Assembly: GCF_031326225.1 (NCBI RefSeq)
Contig: NZ_CP133720.1
Location: 3,534,001 to 3,598,000, forward strand
Reading direction: 5' to 3'
DNA from: Undibacterium cyanobacteriorum
Lineage (GTDB): Bacteria > Pseudomonadota > Gammaproteobacteria > Burkholderiales > Burkholderiaceae_D
Length of the DNA: 64,000 nt
The translations under genes and the position numbers were made by a program. The notes under the pieces were generated by a model. The model was not told where the DNA came from. It saw only the letters and a program-made list of their open reading frames with translations, and did no database searches. How positions within the stretch are numbered: position 1 is the first letter of the stretch; each line of letters opens with the position of its first letter. Shown piece after piece: positions 41,352 through 50,569 of the stretch.

Positions 41352-44183
41352 TTAGAAGATCTGCATATCAGCGCCATTAATCCCAACCAAAGAGATCGCC
41401 TTGCTGATATCAGTCGGTGTCACAGCCGCTGCGATCTCCATGCCATGGCGGATAGCATCTTCTGGCAAGGTATAGCCTAAACCCCAATCGATAGAAAAGG
41501 TTTTTGCGACCACAATTTTATTATCCAACAGATCTGCCACCCAGCCCCAAGTTTTGTCACCTTTGAAGCTATGGGCAGCGTCTAACATCGTTGAAACTAA
41601 AGAACCACGCGAGGCTTTACCGCTGCTGAGTTCATTATTCCAATAATTGACACCCTCCGCATCACCGCCATCAGCACGGCCCAAAACATTGCGATAAACG
41701 ACGCGAATAAAGTCAATATTGGTCATAGTCGAGCTGAAGCCCGTCAAATCCGAAAACATCACCCCAGCGCCGTAAAAAATGTCTGCGATTTGATAAATCG
41801 ATTTTCCTGCTTTGCTTTCGCTAATCCAATACGCCATACCATCGGCATCTGGAACGCGGTTGAAGAAAGCTACATACAATTCCATAAGTCTTTGCACAGT
41901 AGCAGTTGGCGCTGATGCCGCTAAGCCTTGCACTAGCAAATTCACATTGATGTCGCTGAACTGCAGTTTTTCGACATGCGACAGAGTATCAATACCTTCG
42001 CTACCAGTTTTCGCTACTACGGTGTAATTTCCCGCATTCAAACTGAGTCGATAATCGGCCAGTTTTCCCGCATAAATCGCAGTATCAATTCCAGCGCCAC
42101 CTTCAATGACATCATTCCCACCCGCGCCTGTGATCGTGTCATCACCGGCCATGGCATTAATCAAATCATTGGTAAGGCCGCCATTGATATTGTCATTATT
42201 AGCGGTACCATTAATCACTTCTGTGCCCACCGCCACATCGACAAACACCGTGTATTGATTACTGTGACCAGCATCATCTGAAATTGAATAAGTAAAGCTG
42301 TCACCAACTTCCGCACCAGGGGCCGCGAAATAAGTGAAGTCACCGTTCGCATTGACCGTTGCTGTTCCATACTTTGGTGCTGCAACGAGCGCATACTTCG
42401 CAACGCCATCAGCTAAATCATTAGCAGCAGGGAGAGTGGAGTTGACGGTGCTCCCGAGATCGACCGCAACTTCAAGATCAGAACCGAGGGCGACGTACGA
42501 TAGATCGAAAGCTTTATCAGCAAACTGTAGCTTTTCAATGCTGAGTATGGTATCGAATCCGGCACTACCATCGCGCGCAGCGATATAAAACTTGCCGAAG
42601 GAACTTGAAATAAAATAGTTATTACGAGGTCCCGTAAATATCGCCGTATCGACACCACCCGCGCCATCGATCCAATCGTTACCGTCACCACCTGTAATTT
42701 TATTGTTGACGTCATTGCCCAACAAATAATCATCCAGCGCGGAACCCTTGAGGTCTTCGATCACAGTCCCGACTGCAATTGACAAATTATTGACCGCTGG
42801 AATTCCATTGGCAGTCACACCAAAACTACTCAAGTGCCCAGGCTGCAAATCGATACTGACACCGACCTTTGAGGCGCTCGCATCGAGCAAGTCGACACCA
42901 CCATCATCAACAATACTTGTTTGTGAATTCGATTGCCCATCTCCCAAACTAATCGTTGTATTGCCCACGTTCACCGAACGACTGCCATACAAATACCGCA
43001 ACGCTGCCAAGTCCATAGTTCCCCATGTGGAAGGGAACAAACCATCACTCGAATAATTTTGTGACATGACGGTATAGGCGGTCTGATTAAAGGCCGGTAA
43101 TATCTCTTGCGCGTAATGATCGTTCGCATCGATGTTACTCGGATGGCGCAAACCTAATGCATGTCCGATCTCATGTAACAAAGCGGCATAACCCTCGGTG
43201 CCCGGTGTGAGCGCCAGCATCGATTCAATATCCATCCAGACATCACCCGCCGCATCACCCGCTTCACCGGGAAAGTAACTGGTGCCTTTACTGGCCGTTT
43301 GTTGACTCACACCAAAACGAATGGAACCAGTTTGGCCGGAGGTTTCGTCAACTTCTTTAAAACTCAAACCGGTCAAGGCGCTGAGGTCTGTGAAAATTTT
43401 TCGGACGACTTCTTTTTCGGCGACGCTAAAACTTCTGAACTGACTCGCACCAACACCGCTTGCCGGCGCTTGCAGTACGAAACTGAAGCTCACCTCCACC
43501 GCCGTTCCCAGCGCCTTACTCGCATTCCATCGATTAGCATCGCCTTGTACTAAGCCAGATTCAGCAAGGCTTTGTACCGTCACAAAATCGCTCAGTGATT
43601 TTTGTGAGCTGACATTGCCATCCCAGATCGACAAGGCTTCAACGTTGGTCAAACTAATATTAAAACTAGGAGACTGCGTGGCAGTGATTTGAGCAGACTT
43701 TCCATCAATGCTCACCTTCACCGTAAAATCAGACCACGCTGCAGGTGTGCTCGTGAACCACGGTAGATTCAAAACATCGAAACCATCCCGTCCATCGACA
43801 ATACTTTTGTTGTATCCACCGACCCAAAAATTATTACTGTTCGCGCTGCCATAGAGCTCAGTCTCACCACCACCACCCGCTGCGGCTTCAACGCCAATCA
43901 AGGTATCACGCGTACCCCATCCGTCGAGTGCCCAACCAGCTTGCAGGTCAACCACCACTTTACCGGGCGCCCCGTCCCAATAGGCGGCGATCACTTGACG
44001 CCAAGGTTCTGTCGCAATTGGAATAATCTGAAGCGTGTCATTACCTTTGCCGCCGATCGCATTGCCGCCATAGATTTGAATCTTGTCGTCACCCTCAAGA
44101 CCAAAGACATTCACGTCAATATTCTTATGTGCTTCCGTTTGACTGTAATCGTCGTTTGCGGTGGTTAAATACAGATCTGGCAT
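41352..44183 (-). CDS. Serralysin-like M10 metalloprotease with RTX repeats and DUF4214 tail
   Basis: 943 residues. A calcium-dependent secreted zinc protease. The order is: short RTX-like GDD/GND repeats at 28-50; a beta-rich region to about 200; the catalytic domain with HEIGHALGLRH at 337-347 and the Met-turn Met373 (VMSQNYS); a serralysin C domain and RTX repeats at 480-515; a cadherin-like VCBS-type insert at 570-650; a second RTX block at 655-700; and two DUF4214 units at 760-870. There is no Sec signal peptide, as expected for type I secretion, but no ABC/HlyD/TolC export genes lie nearby. The leading RTX part before the catalytic domain and the DUF4214 end are unusual for serralysins. 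Monocistronic. Confidence 0.9.
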   Translation of the reverse strand: MPDLYLTTANDDYSQTEAHKNIDVNVFGLEGDDKIQIYGGNAIGGKGNDTLQIIPIATEPWRQVIAAYWDGAPGKVVVDLQAGWALDGWGTRDTLIGVEAAAGGGGETELYGSANSNNFWVGGYNKSIVDGRDGFDVLNLPWFTSTPAAWSDFTVKVSIDGKSAQITATQSPSFNISLTNVEALSIWDGNVSSQKSLSDFVTVQSLAESGLVQGDANRWNASKALGTAVEVSFSFVLQAPASGVGASQFRSFSVAEKEVVRKIFTDLSALTGLSFKEVDETSGQTGSIRFGVSQQTASKGTSYFPGEAGDAAGDVWMDIESMLALTPGTEGYAALLHEIGHALGLRHPSNIDANDHYAQEILPAFNQTAYTVMSQNYSSDGLFPSTWGTMDLAALRYLYGSRSVNVGNTTISLGDGQSNSQTSIVDDGGVDLLDASASKVGVSIDLQPGHLSSFGVTANGIPAVNNLSIAVGTVIEDLKGSALDDYLLGNDVNNKITGGDGNDWIDGAGGVDTAIFTGPRNNYFISSSFGKFYIAARDGSAGFDTILSIEKLQFADKAFDLSYVALGSDLEVAVDLGSTVNSTLPAANDLADGVAKYALVAAPKYGTATVNANGDFTYFAAPGAEVGDSFTYSISDDAGHSNQYTVFVDVAVGTEVINGTANNDNINGGLTNDLINAMAGDDTITGAGGNDVIEGGAGIDTAIYAGKLADYRLSLNAGNYTVVAKTGSEGIDTLSHVEKLQFSDINVNLLVQGLAASAPTATVQRLMELYVAFFNRVPDADGMAYWISESKAGKSIYQIADIFYGAGVMFSDLTGFSSTMTNIDFIRVVYRNVLGRADGGDAEGVNYWNNELSSGKASRGSLVSTMLDAAHSFKGDKTWGWVADLLDNKIVVAKTFSIDWGLGYTLPEDAIRHGMEIAAAVTPTDISKAISLVGINGADMQIF

Positions 44184-44257
44184 GCCGCCCCCTCAGTGTT
44201 CATGTTCGTATTCATATTCATTTTTTGGTGCTCGTCGATTTCCTATCGCGAGTCATC

Positions 44258-45610
44258 TTAAGTTTTGAAAAGCGGTAGTGTTTTCTGCGTGAAGTTACTC
44301 AAGTTGGGGAATACACTGGCAAATTGCGATGCCGGCAATCCTAGCCATTGCATCAAACTTGCAGCAAACTGATCGGTGCTGGTGGTAGGAACGTGTCGAC
44401 CACCGCGGTTTGGATCACTATCCTCTGATCCACCGAGTACAAGTGATGGGAACTTTCCTAGAACCTGACCACCTGCCACTGCACCGCCGAAAGCAAACCA
44501 ATGGTTGCCCCAGGCGTGATCAGACCCAGCACCCGATGCGGGACGCAAAGTTCGACCGAAATCACTCATGGTAAAGGTAGTCACATCCAGATCCAAACCG
44601 GCCGCCACTAAGGACTCATCGAAGGCGGCTAAATTTTTACCGAGGACCGCCAATTGTGCATCTTGTGTACGCGCTTCGGAACCGCGTTGTCCATAATGCG
44701 TATCGAAACTTCCCCATTGAATCAAAAATACTTGGCGCTTAAAACCCATATTCTTGAAGGCTGGTAAGACACTTGCCAGAGACCGTAGGCGTGTTCCTAG
44801 TTCGTCGCCAGAAAATTCACCTTTGGGCGTGCTGGCCTTCAAAAAAACTTGCGTCAATAACGTGGATTCATTCACACTCAAATCCAGCGTCCGTGCATAT
44901 TCAGCTTCGTATTGATTCGTGAACTGCAGCTTCGCCATATTGTTCAAAGCCTGCGTCCAGTAACTTTGTGGATAGGCCAAGTCCGAGCGCCCCCAATACC
45001 TTGCCCCATTCGGCGACATAAAAGACACACTGGAAGCTTTTCCCAACACTAAAGTGCGGTCTGAACTGGTGGTGACTGCATTTAGTTGATTCTTCAAACT
45101 AGTCGGTAGTAACTCGAGTGCTCGCCCTGCCCAACCACTCTGATCGAAGTCTCCACCCCACCCTTGTTGCATTGCTGTTTGATCGCTATGAGACATCAAA
45201 TAGGGGGGAATTGGCACAGAGTGTTCAATGACCTGCGTTGCCGTACTTGGCACGATCAAAGGGCCCGCATTTGCCACCCATGCTAAACGCTGGCGATTGT
45301 AAAGCGAGGCCAAGGGAGCTAAACCAGGATGTAAAGCGAAACTATGTCCCGCACTGACACCGTTCAATGCAATCAAAGAATCTTTGGGAAGTGCCAAGAT
45401 GGGGCGCGATGTGGCGTAATCGTTATAAGCCGCATCGGTTGGGATCAAGGTGTTATGACCATCATTCCCACCTGCCAAGAAGATACATACCAAGGCGCGG
45501 TAATCATTCACTGCCGCGTTTGAATTTTGAAATTGACTTACTAAGGTATTGACGCCAACACCTGCGAGCGCGGGGATTGCGATCGACTTCAAGAAATCTC
45601 GACGTTTCAT
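44258..45610 (-). CDS. DUF1501 protein with Tat signal
   Basis: 450 residues. The N-terminus MKRRDFLKSIAIPALAGVG has a twin-arginine motif (RRDFLK) and hydrophobic core, so the folded protein is exported to the periplasm. The body matches DUF1501, a sulfatase/alkaline-phosphatase-fold-like family: FLAGGNDGHNTLIPTD near the N-terminus, FLIQWGSFDTHYGQ, FTMSDFGRTLRPASGAGSDHAWGNHWFAFGGAV and RGGRHVPTTS. The metal-like His/Asp residues are kept, but the activity is unknown. Its ATG overlaps the DUF1800 stop by four bases, and the two families are almost always neighbours. Confidence 0.88.
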   Translation of the reverse strand: MKRRDFLKSIAIPALAGVGVNTLVSQFQNSNAAVNDYRALVCIFLAGGNDGHNTLIPTDAAYNDYATSRPILALPKDSLIALNGVSAGHSFALHPGLAPLASLYNRQRLAWVANAGPLIVPSTATQVIEHSVPIPPYLMSHSDQTAMQQGWGGDFDQSGWAGRALELLPTSLKNQLNAVTTSSDRTLVLGKASSVSFMSPNGARYWGRSDLAYPQSYWTQALNNMAKLQFTNQYEAEYARTLDLSVNESTLLTQVFLKASTPKGEFSGDELGTRLRSLASVLPAFKNMGFKRQVFLIQWGSFDTHYGQRGSEARTQDAQLAVLGKNLAAFDESLVAAGLDLDVTTFTMSDFGRTLRPASGAGSDHAWGNHWFAFGGAVAGGQVLGKFPSLVLGGSEDSDPNRGGRHVPTTSTDQFAASLMQWLGLPASQFASVFPNLSNFTQKTLPLFKT

Positions 45611-47283
45611 TTGATCACTCCAAAGCTAGGGCTAGTTAAAGCAAACTGCAGGGTTGTCACCGTCCCCGACTCAGGATTTTGCCAACGTTCACCTTTGATC
45701 AAATTCAGCAAATTATTTCTTAATGTGGCAGGCATTGCGCCTCGGAACCAACGTTTACTCAGTAGATCAAGGAACTCATCTGGCGATTTAGCAAATGCCG
45801 TCGTTAATTCATTCCAATTACAACCGGTTCTTGTGAGATTGTCGGCACGCGCAGGATTGTCCGCATTAAAGAAGCGCCAATCAAGGTTGCCTAAGCGCGA
45901 CGTAAACTCCATGGTGTTCAAAAGTTTTTGTTCAGGTGCAAGCAAGTTGCTTCCCGGCGCACGATCCGTCGCTTGATAATAGGAAAAAATACTTGGTGGC
46001 GAAATGGTGTTCTGATTAGCAGGTTGATCGACGTACTGATTGCCTTGCCAAGTGCCATGCGTCATGTGCTTACAACCTAGTCCACGGTGCACTGCAGACA
46101 TCCATAAAACCGGTTCCCGCAAATAGCCCATTTGTTTGTCATTCACTCCCAGCACATCTCCGGCGCGCGCTTCGGGGTCTAACAAGACCGCTTTTACAAC
46201 AGCCGCCATGTCGCCCGTCACGCCTTTTCCATTATTCCGAAACACAGCACTCACTCGCGCCAGATACTGTGGGCTCGGATTACTGCCAACTAAGTGTTGA
46301 ATTAAACGCAGGCTCACGAATGGGGCAACGTTCTGGTGTTTCATCAATAATGCGACCACGGCATCAAGCTCATCAGATGCGTTCAGCCCCGCTGGGATTG
46401 CTGTTCCCATGACTGTCTTGGCGCCACTATCATGTAAGAATGAAGCAGACTCGGGCACCATCGGAGACCCATAGTGAGGCCAACTATAGTCAGGCAACCC
46501 CGTATTATTCGATGGTGCTCTCCAGCCGGTTAAGGCACGCGCCAATTCTTCGACATCCTTCTGCGTATAGGTTTCTTTCGCCTTCCCTTGCGCATCTCGA
46601 ATCACGCTACCGTCAGAATTCAGTTGTACAACGCCGACCGTGAACAATTGCATCAACTCTCGCGCATAATTCTCATTCGGCGTGCATCCGAGGCATTGAG
46701 GCGAAGTAGGACGATTGAGCTCGTTATTGAGATAGAAACCCATGTGAGGATTCAGCGTTACATCACGCAATAATTTAGCGTAATTGCCGAACACGTTTCG
46801 ACGCAACATGTTGTAATACTCCAAGCTGCCATTGGCCTGGCCCGCACTCACCGGTATGTACTGGAACACCGCCCAAGTGACTCGTTGACGCAACTGATCC
46901 GGAGCTGCTAATGCAGTATCCCAGAACTCATCGTTACGAAAGAGCCACAGTGGCGCATCGCCCGCCGCAGGTGAATAGCTCAGCAACTCACGCGGCATGG
47001 TGGTCGAAGTAATTGGCATCGCCAACTGTTTATCAATCCAAGCCTCGAAACCGAGACTCTGTATCTCGGTAATTAATTCGGGGGTGACACCGAAGCTAGT
47101 CTGTTCAGCAAAGCGAGCAGCGGCGTAATAACTCACCTTAGGCGCTTGTTGTGTACCGACCTGTCCATTCGACTGGTGCCCCTCTTGTGAGCCCTGATCT
47201 GTGCGTGAACATGCCAACAGACTGCCAAGCATCAGCACAACGATGGCTGGTTTAAATGATCTTAAATTTATCTTACTCATCAA
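45607..47283 (-). CDS. DUF1800 lipoprotein
   Basis: 558 residues. The N-terminus has a lipoprotein signal ending in the lipobox LLAC, so the mature protein is probably anchored to a membrane at that cysteine. The body is DUF1800: ARFAEQTSFGVTPELI, WAVFQYIPVSAGQ, MLRRNVFGNYAKLLRDVTLNPHMGFYLN, NYARELMQLFTVG, YTQKDVEELARALTGW and VRRL-like LIQHLVGSNPSPQYLARVSAVF. The function of the family is unknown; it travels with DUF1501. The two start codons in a row (ATGATG) leave the first residue ambiguous. It is translationally coupled to the DUF1501 gene. Confidence 0.87.
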   Translation of the reverse strand: MMSKINLRSFKPAIVVLMLGSLLACSRTDQGSQEGHQSNGQVGTQQAPKVSYYAAARFAEQTSFGVTPELITEIQSLGFEAWIDKQLAMPITSTTMPRELLSYSPAAGDAPLWLFRNDEFWDTALAAPDQLRQRVTWAVFQYIPVSAGQANGSLEYYNMLRRNVFGNYAKLLRDVTLNPHMGFYLNNELNRPTSPQCLGCTPNENYARELMQLFTVGVVQLNSDGSVIRDAQGKAKETYTQKDVEELARALTGWRAPSNNTGLPDYSWPHYGSPMVPESASFLHDSGAKTVMGTAIPAGLNASDELDAVVALLMKHQNVAPFVSLRLIQHLVGSNPSPQYLARVSAVFRNNGKGVTGDMAAVVKAVLLDPEARAGDVLGVNDKQMGYLREPVLWMSAVHRGLGCKHMTHGTWQGNQYVDQPANQNTISPPSIFSYYQATDRAPGSNLLAPEQKLLNTMEFTSRLGNLDWRFFNADNPARADNLTRTGCNWNELTTAFAKSPDEFLDLLSKRWFRGAMPATLRNNLLNLIKGERWQNPESGTVTTLQFALTSPSFGVIK

Positions 47284-48046
47284 TGTTCTACCTCACAAAC
47301 TCACAAATCAAGTGCTGTCTTCTGAGACTCTCAAAGAGACCAAATTTCGCTTTTCCCAGCAGGGGCCTGAGCAAGAAATGACGCTGATCATTCGACTCAC
47401 TTCGAGTCCTTCCTATTGAGATCAACTATTTCTTGCATTTACCGGGGCGGGCTTAAAGTGAACGAATAGGATATCAGGATATCGTCGATGCAGCCTTGGT
47501 AAACCTAGTCTAAAAGCAAAGCGGTCAACAGTACTTTGCATCACCATCCCAACTTACAAAGCAAAGCGTTTTTTGTAAAGAAAAAATCATCGCGAGAGGA
47601 CATACCAGTCACAATTTTGCCACGCATTTTTTTCAAACTTTTCATAGATAAAAATATTCATTTAAGCAAGAAAAAAACAAAATATAAAAAACCACTTGTC
47701 TATTTTCTCAAGATTACTACACTGGCTCGCATTGGATGCACACCAAATCAATACCACTACAAAACCATAATAGACCTTCGATCACCAAACGTGATCCTTA
47801 ACAAGAGAGGTCAAGTGCGTTCAAGCAGTTTGTCATCTGAGTGTGCTCACAGTTTCGCCCCGCAAGATTCTCACGAAACCCAGCACATCACACCAACCTA
47901 CACATCGGGTGACAAAGAGGGAGGGGACATTTCACAGTCGATTTTTTTGCTGAGTGCGTGCACTTGCAGGACCTCGCTCGCCTGTGAAATTCCCAAGGTG
48001 AACCTGAAGACCAACTTTCAGGATGAATCATCAATGGGGAAGACCA
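47284..48046. other. 763-bp divergent intergenic region upstream of the chitinases
   Basis: Separates the DUF1800 gene (minus) from the first chitinase (plus). The middle (47570-47760) is AT-rich with long A-tracts. A perfect tandem 8-mer aggatatc occurs at 47468-47483. The plus-strand frame at 47536-48111 runs into the chitinase gene out of frame, has no family features and is not taken as a gene. The length suggests the control region of the chitinase cluster, but I cannot name an operator. Confidence 0.45.
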
Positions 48047-50434
48047 ATGAAACAGTCAGCTACATCAGCAACTTTAGGGTTCGCACTCAGCGTGCTTGCC
48101 TTCAGCCTTAGTGCTAGCGCTACAGCCTCAGCCGCCACGGCTGATGGCAAACTTAATCCTTTCAAATCCGTCAGCACCAGCAAAACACTTGCGGCCTGCA
48201 GCTCAGCTGCGTGGAATGCGACGGCTGTCTACACCGGCGGCATGACCGCCTCCTACGATAACAAAGAATGGCGAGCCAAATGGTGGACGCAGGGGAATAC
48301 GCCGAGCACTAATCCAGATGGCCCTTGGGCCTATGTCAGTGATTGCGGTGGTGGAACCGGCGGCGGTGGCGGTAGTGATCCTGTGCTCACCACAGTACCA
48401 GCGCCTACCGGCCACGCTTTATGTCGCCCTGATGGCATGACGATTTCGACTGGCACCAATCCACCTTACTGTCTTGCCTACGACAACAATGGTCGCGAAA
48501 AATTAGGAACAGTAAAACGTCGCATCATCGGCTATTTCACCAGTTGGCGTACCGGTAAAGATGGTAGCCCTGCTTACCTTGCGCATCAAATCCCTTGGGA
48601 CAAAATCACCCACATCAATTTCGCCTTCGCCCACGTCGAGAACAATAAGATTTCGATTGGCAATGAAACCGATCCCAACAACTCAGCAACGGGCATGCAA
48701 TGGCCAGGTGTCGCTGGTGCGGAGATGGATGCGAGCTATGCCTACAAGGGTCACTTCAATCTCCTCAACAAATTCAAGAAGCAATATCCCAACGTCAAAA
48801 CCTTGATCTCGGTCGGTGGTTGGGCGGAGACAGGTGGCTACTTTGACGCCACCGGCAAACGCGTCAATAGCGGTGGCTTCTACAGTATGACAACCAATGC
48901 GGACGGTAGTGTGAATACAGCGGGCATCAATAGCTTTTCTGATTCTGTCGTCAGCTTCCTACGCAAATACAATTTCGACGGCGTTGATATTGATTACGAA
49001 TATCCGACCTCGATGAAAGACGCAGGCAATCCACTCGATTGGACCACTGCCAATACACGCCGCGCTGGTTTGATGCGTAGCTATAGCGTACTGTTGAAAA
49101 CGCTGCGCGAAAAACTCGATGCAGCAGCGACGCTCGACAATCGCTACTACCAACTCAGCATCGCCGCGCCTGCCTCGGCTTATCTCTTACGTGGCATGGA
49201 GAATATGGCGGCCTTGCAGTATCTCGATTTCGCTAACATCATGAGCTACGACTTGCATGGGGCGTGGAATGAATTCGTCGGTCCGAACGCAGCACTATTC
49301 GACGATGGCAAAGATGCGGAGTTGGCGCGTTGGAACGTGTATAGTACGGCGCAGTACGGTGGTATTGGTTACCTCAATACCGATTGGGCCTTCCACTATT
49401 ATCGCGGCGCCATGCAAGCGGGTCGCATCAATATCGGTGTGCCCTATTACACCCGCGGCTGGCGCAATGTGAGCGGTGGTAGCAATGGCTTGTGGGGTAA
49501 ATCACTCGGTAGCAACTGCCCGACTGGACTCACCAATTGCGGCAATGGTGCGATGGGTATCGACAATATTTGGCATGATCTCGATGAGCAAGGCAAAGAA
49601 CTGGGCGGTGGAGGCAATCCTTTGTGGCACGCCAAAAACCTCGAACGCAATATCGCCGGCAGCTACATCGCGAGCTATGGTCTAACACCAACGACCGACG
49701 CCGACGACCGCCTCACTGGCAGCTATGTACGTTACTACGACGCCACCTTGGTTGCACCTTGGTTATGGAACGCACAAAAAGCGGTGTTCTTATCGACCGA
49801 AGATGAAACCTCGGCACAAAAGAAAGCACAATGGATTATCGATCGCGGTGTCGGCGGCGTGATGTTCTGGGAACTTGCCGGCGACTTTGATTGGAACGCG
49901 ACGCGCAACAACGGCCAAGGTGAATACTTTATCGGCTCGACTCTCACACGAGCTTTTAACACCGCGTTCAAAACTGCTTCACTCTACGAAAATAAACGTA
50001 GCACGCAAGCAGCGGCTACCGGCGCGATCGATCTCAAATTCGAGCTGTTGGATTACAAACTGGGCGACGCCAATTATCCCATTAATCCGAATTTAAAAAT
50101 CACCAATAGCTCAAGCTACACGCTACCTGGCGGCACCGAATTTCAATTCGATATTCCGACTTCGACGCCGAATACCATGGCAGATCAATCGGGCTTCGGC
50201 ATGAAAGTCATCACGAGCGGCCACACCGGCAACAACATCGGTGGCCTAAAAGGCAATCTGCATCGTGTTTCGGTCAAATTACCGAGCTGGAGTAGCCTCG
50301 CGCCCGGCGCCAGTACCACGCTCGCCGTGGTGTATTACTTGCCGATCTCAGGGCCAAGTAATTTCAGTGTCGTGATCAATGGCAAAAGCTACGCGATACG
50401 TAGCGAGCAACCCTATCTCGCCTACATCAAATAA
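48047..50434 (+). CDS. Secreted GH18 chitinase with N-terminal chitin-binding module and C-terminal ChiC-like domain
   Basis: 795 residues from the ATG at 48047 (GGGGAAG upstream; the frame is open to 48023). The signal peptide is residues 1-29. A CBM5/12-type module (about 50-100) carries the AKWWTQ aromatic signature. A Gly-rich linker and a short Cys-containing segment follow. The GH18 barrel spans about 155-660, with SVGGW at 255-259 and catalytic DGVDIDYE at 311-318, where Glu318 is the acid. The last 135 residues resemble the C-terminal ChiC domain of Vibrio and Aeromonas chitinases. It hydrolyses chitin with retention via the substrate N-acetyl group. First of three chitinase genes. 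Confidence 0.94.
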   Translation: MKQSATSATLGFALSVLAFSLSASATASAATADGKLNPFKSVSTSKTLAACSSAAWNATAVYTGGMTASYDNKEWRAKWWTQGNTPSTNPDGPWAYVSDCGGGTGGGGGSDPVLTTVPAPTGHALCRPDGMTISTGTNPPYCLAYDNNGREKLGTVKRRIIGYFTSWRTGKDGSPAYLAHQIPWDKITHINFAFAHVENNKISIGNETDPNNSATGMQWPGVAGAEMDASYAYKGHFNLLNKFKKQYPNVKTLISVGGWAETGGYFDATGKRVNSGGFYSMTTNADGSVNTAGINSFSDSVVSFLRKYNFDGVDIDYEYPTSMKDAGNPLDWTTANTRRAGLMRSYSVLLKTLREKLDAAATLDNRYYQLSIAAPASAYLLRGMENMAALQYLDFANIMSYDLHGAWNEFVGPNAALFDDGKDAELARWNVYSTAQYGGIGYLNTDWAFHYYRGAMQAGRINIGVPYYTRGWRNVSGGSNGLWGKSLGSNCPTGLTNCGNGAMGIDNIWHDLDEQGKELGGGGNPLWHAKNLERNIAGSYIASYGLTPTTDADDRLTGSYVRYYDATLVAPWLWNAQKAVFLSTEDETSAQKKAQWIIDRGVGGVMFWELAGDFDWNATRNNGQGEYFIGSTLTRAFNTAFKTASLYENKRSTQAAATGAIDLKFELLDYKLGDANYPINPNLKITNSSSYTLPGGTEFQFDIPTSTPNTMADQSGFGMKVITSGHTGNNIGGLKGNLHRVSVKLPSWSSLAPGASTTLAVVYYLPISGPSNFSVVINGKSYAIRSEQPYLAYIK

Positions 50435-50454
50435 ATCCATTTTTTCAGAAAACA

Positions 50455-50474
50455 CCTCTGCAGCGATGCAGAGG
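50455..50474 (+). promoter_or_regulatory. Hairpin between chitinase genes 1 and 2
   Basis: Perfect 8-bp stem cctctgca/tgcagagg closed by a GCGA (GNRA) tetraloop, 20 bases after the first chitinase stop. There is no T-tract after it. GNRA-capped stems often stabilise mRNA 3' ends; a role in setting the relative amounts of the two enzymes is an inference. Confidence 0.5.
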
Positions 50475-50569
50475 GATGATCTCGCCAACCCAAGCATCTG
50501 ACGCTTTCAGCATGAACGTCATTTGCTGAAGAGCGAGTTCAGTTTAAAACATCACAAGGAGACAAAATC

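Noticed and set aside
47536..48111. 191-residue plus-strand frame upstream of the first chitinase
   Set aside because: Runs into the chitinase gene in another frame, with low-complexity Lys-rich composition, no ribosome-binding site and no family pattern.
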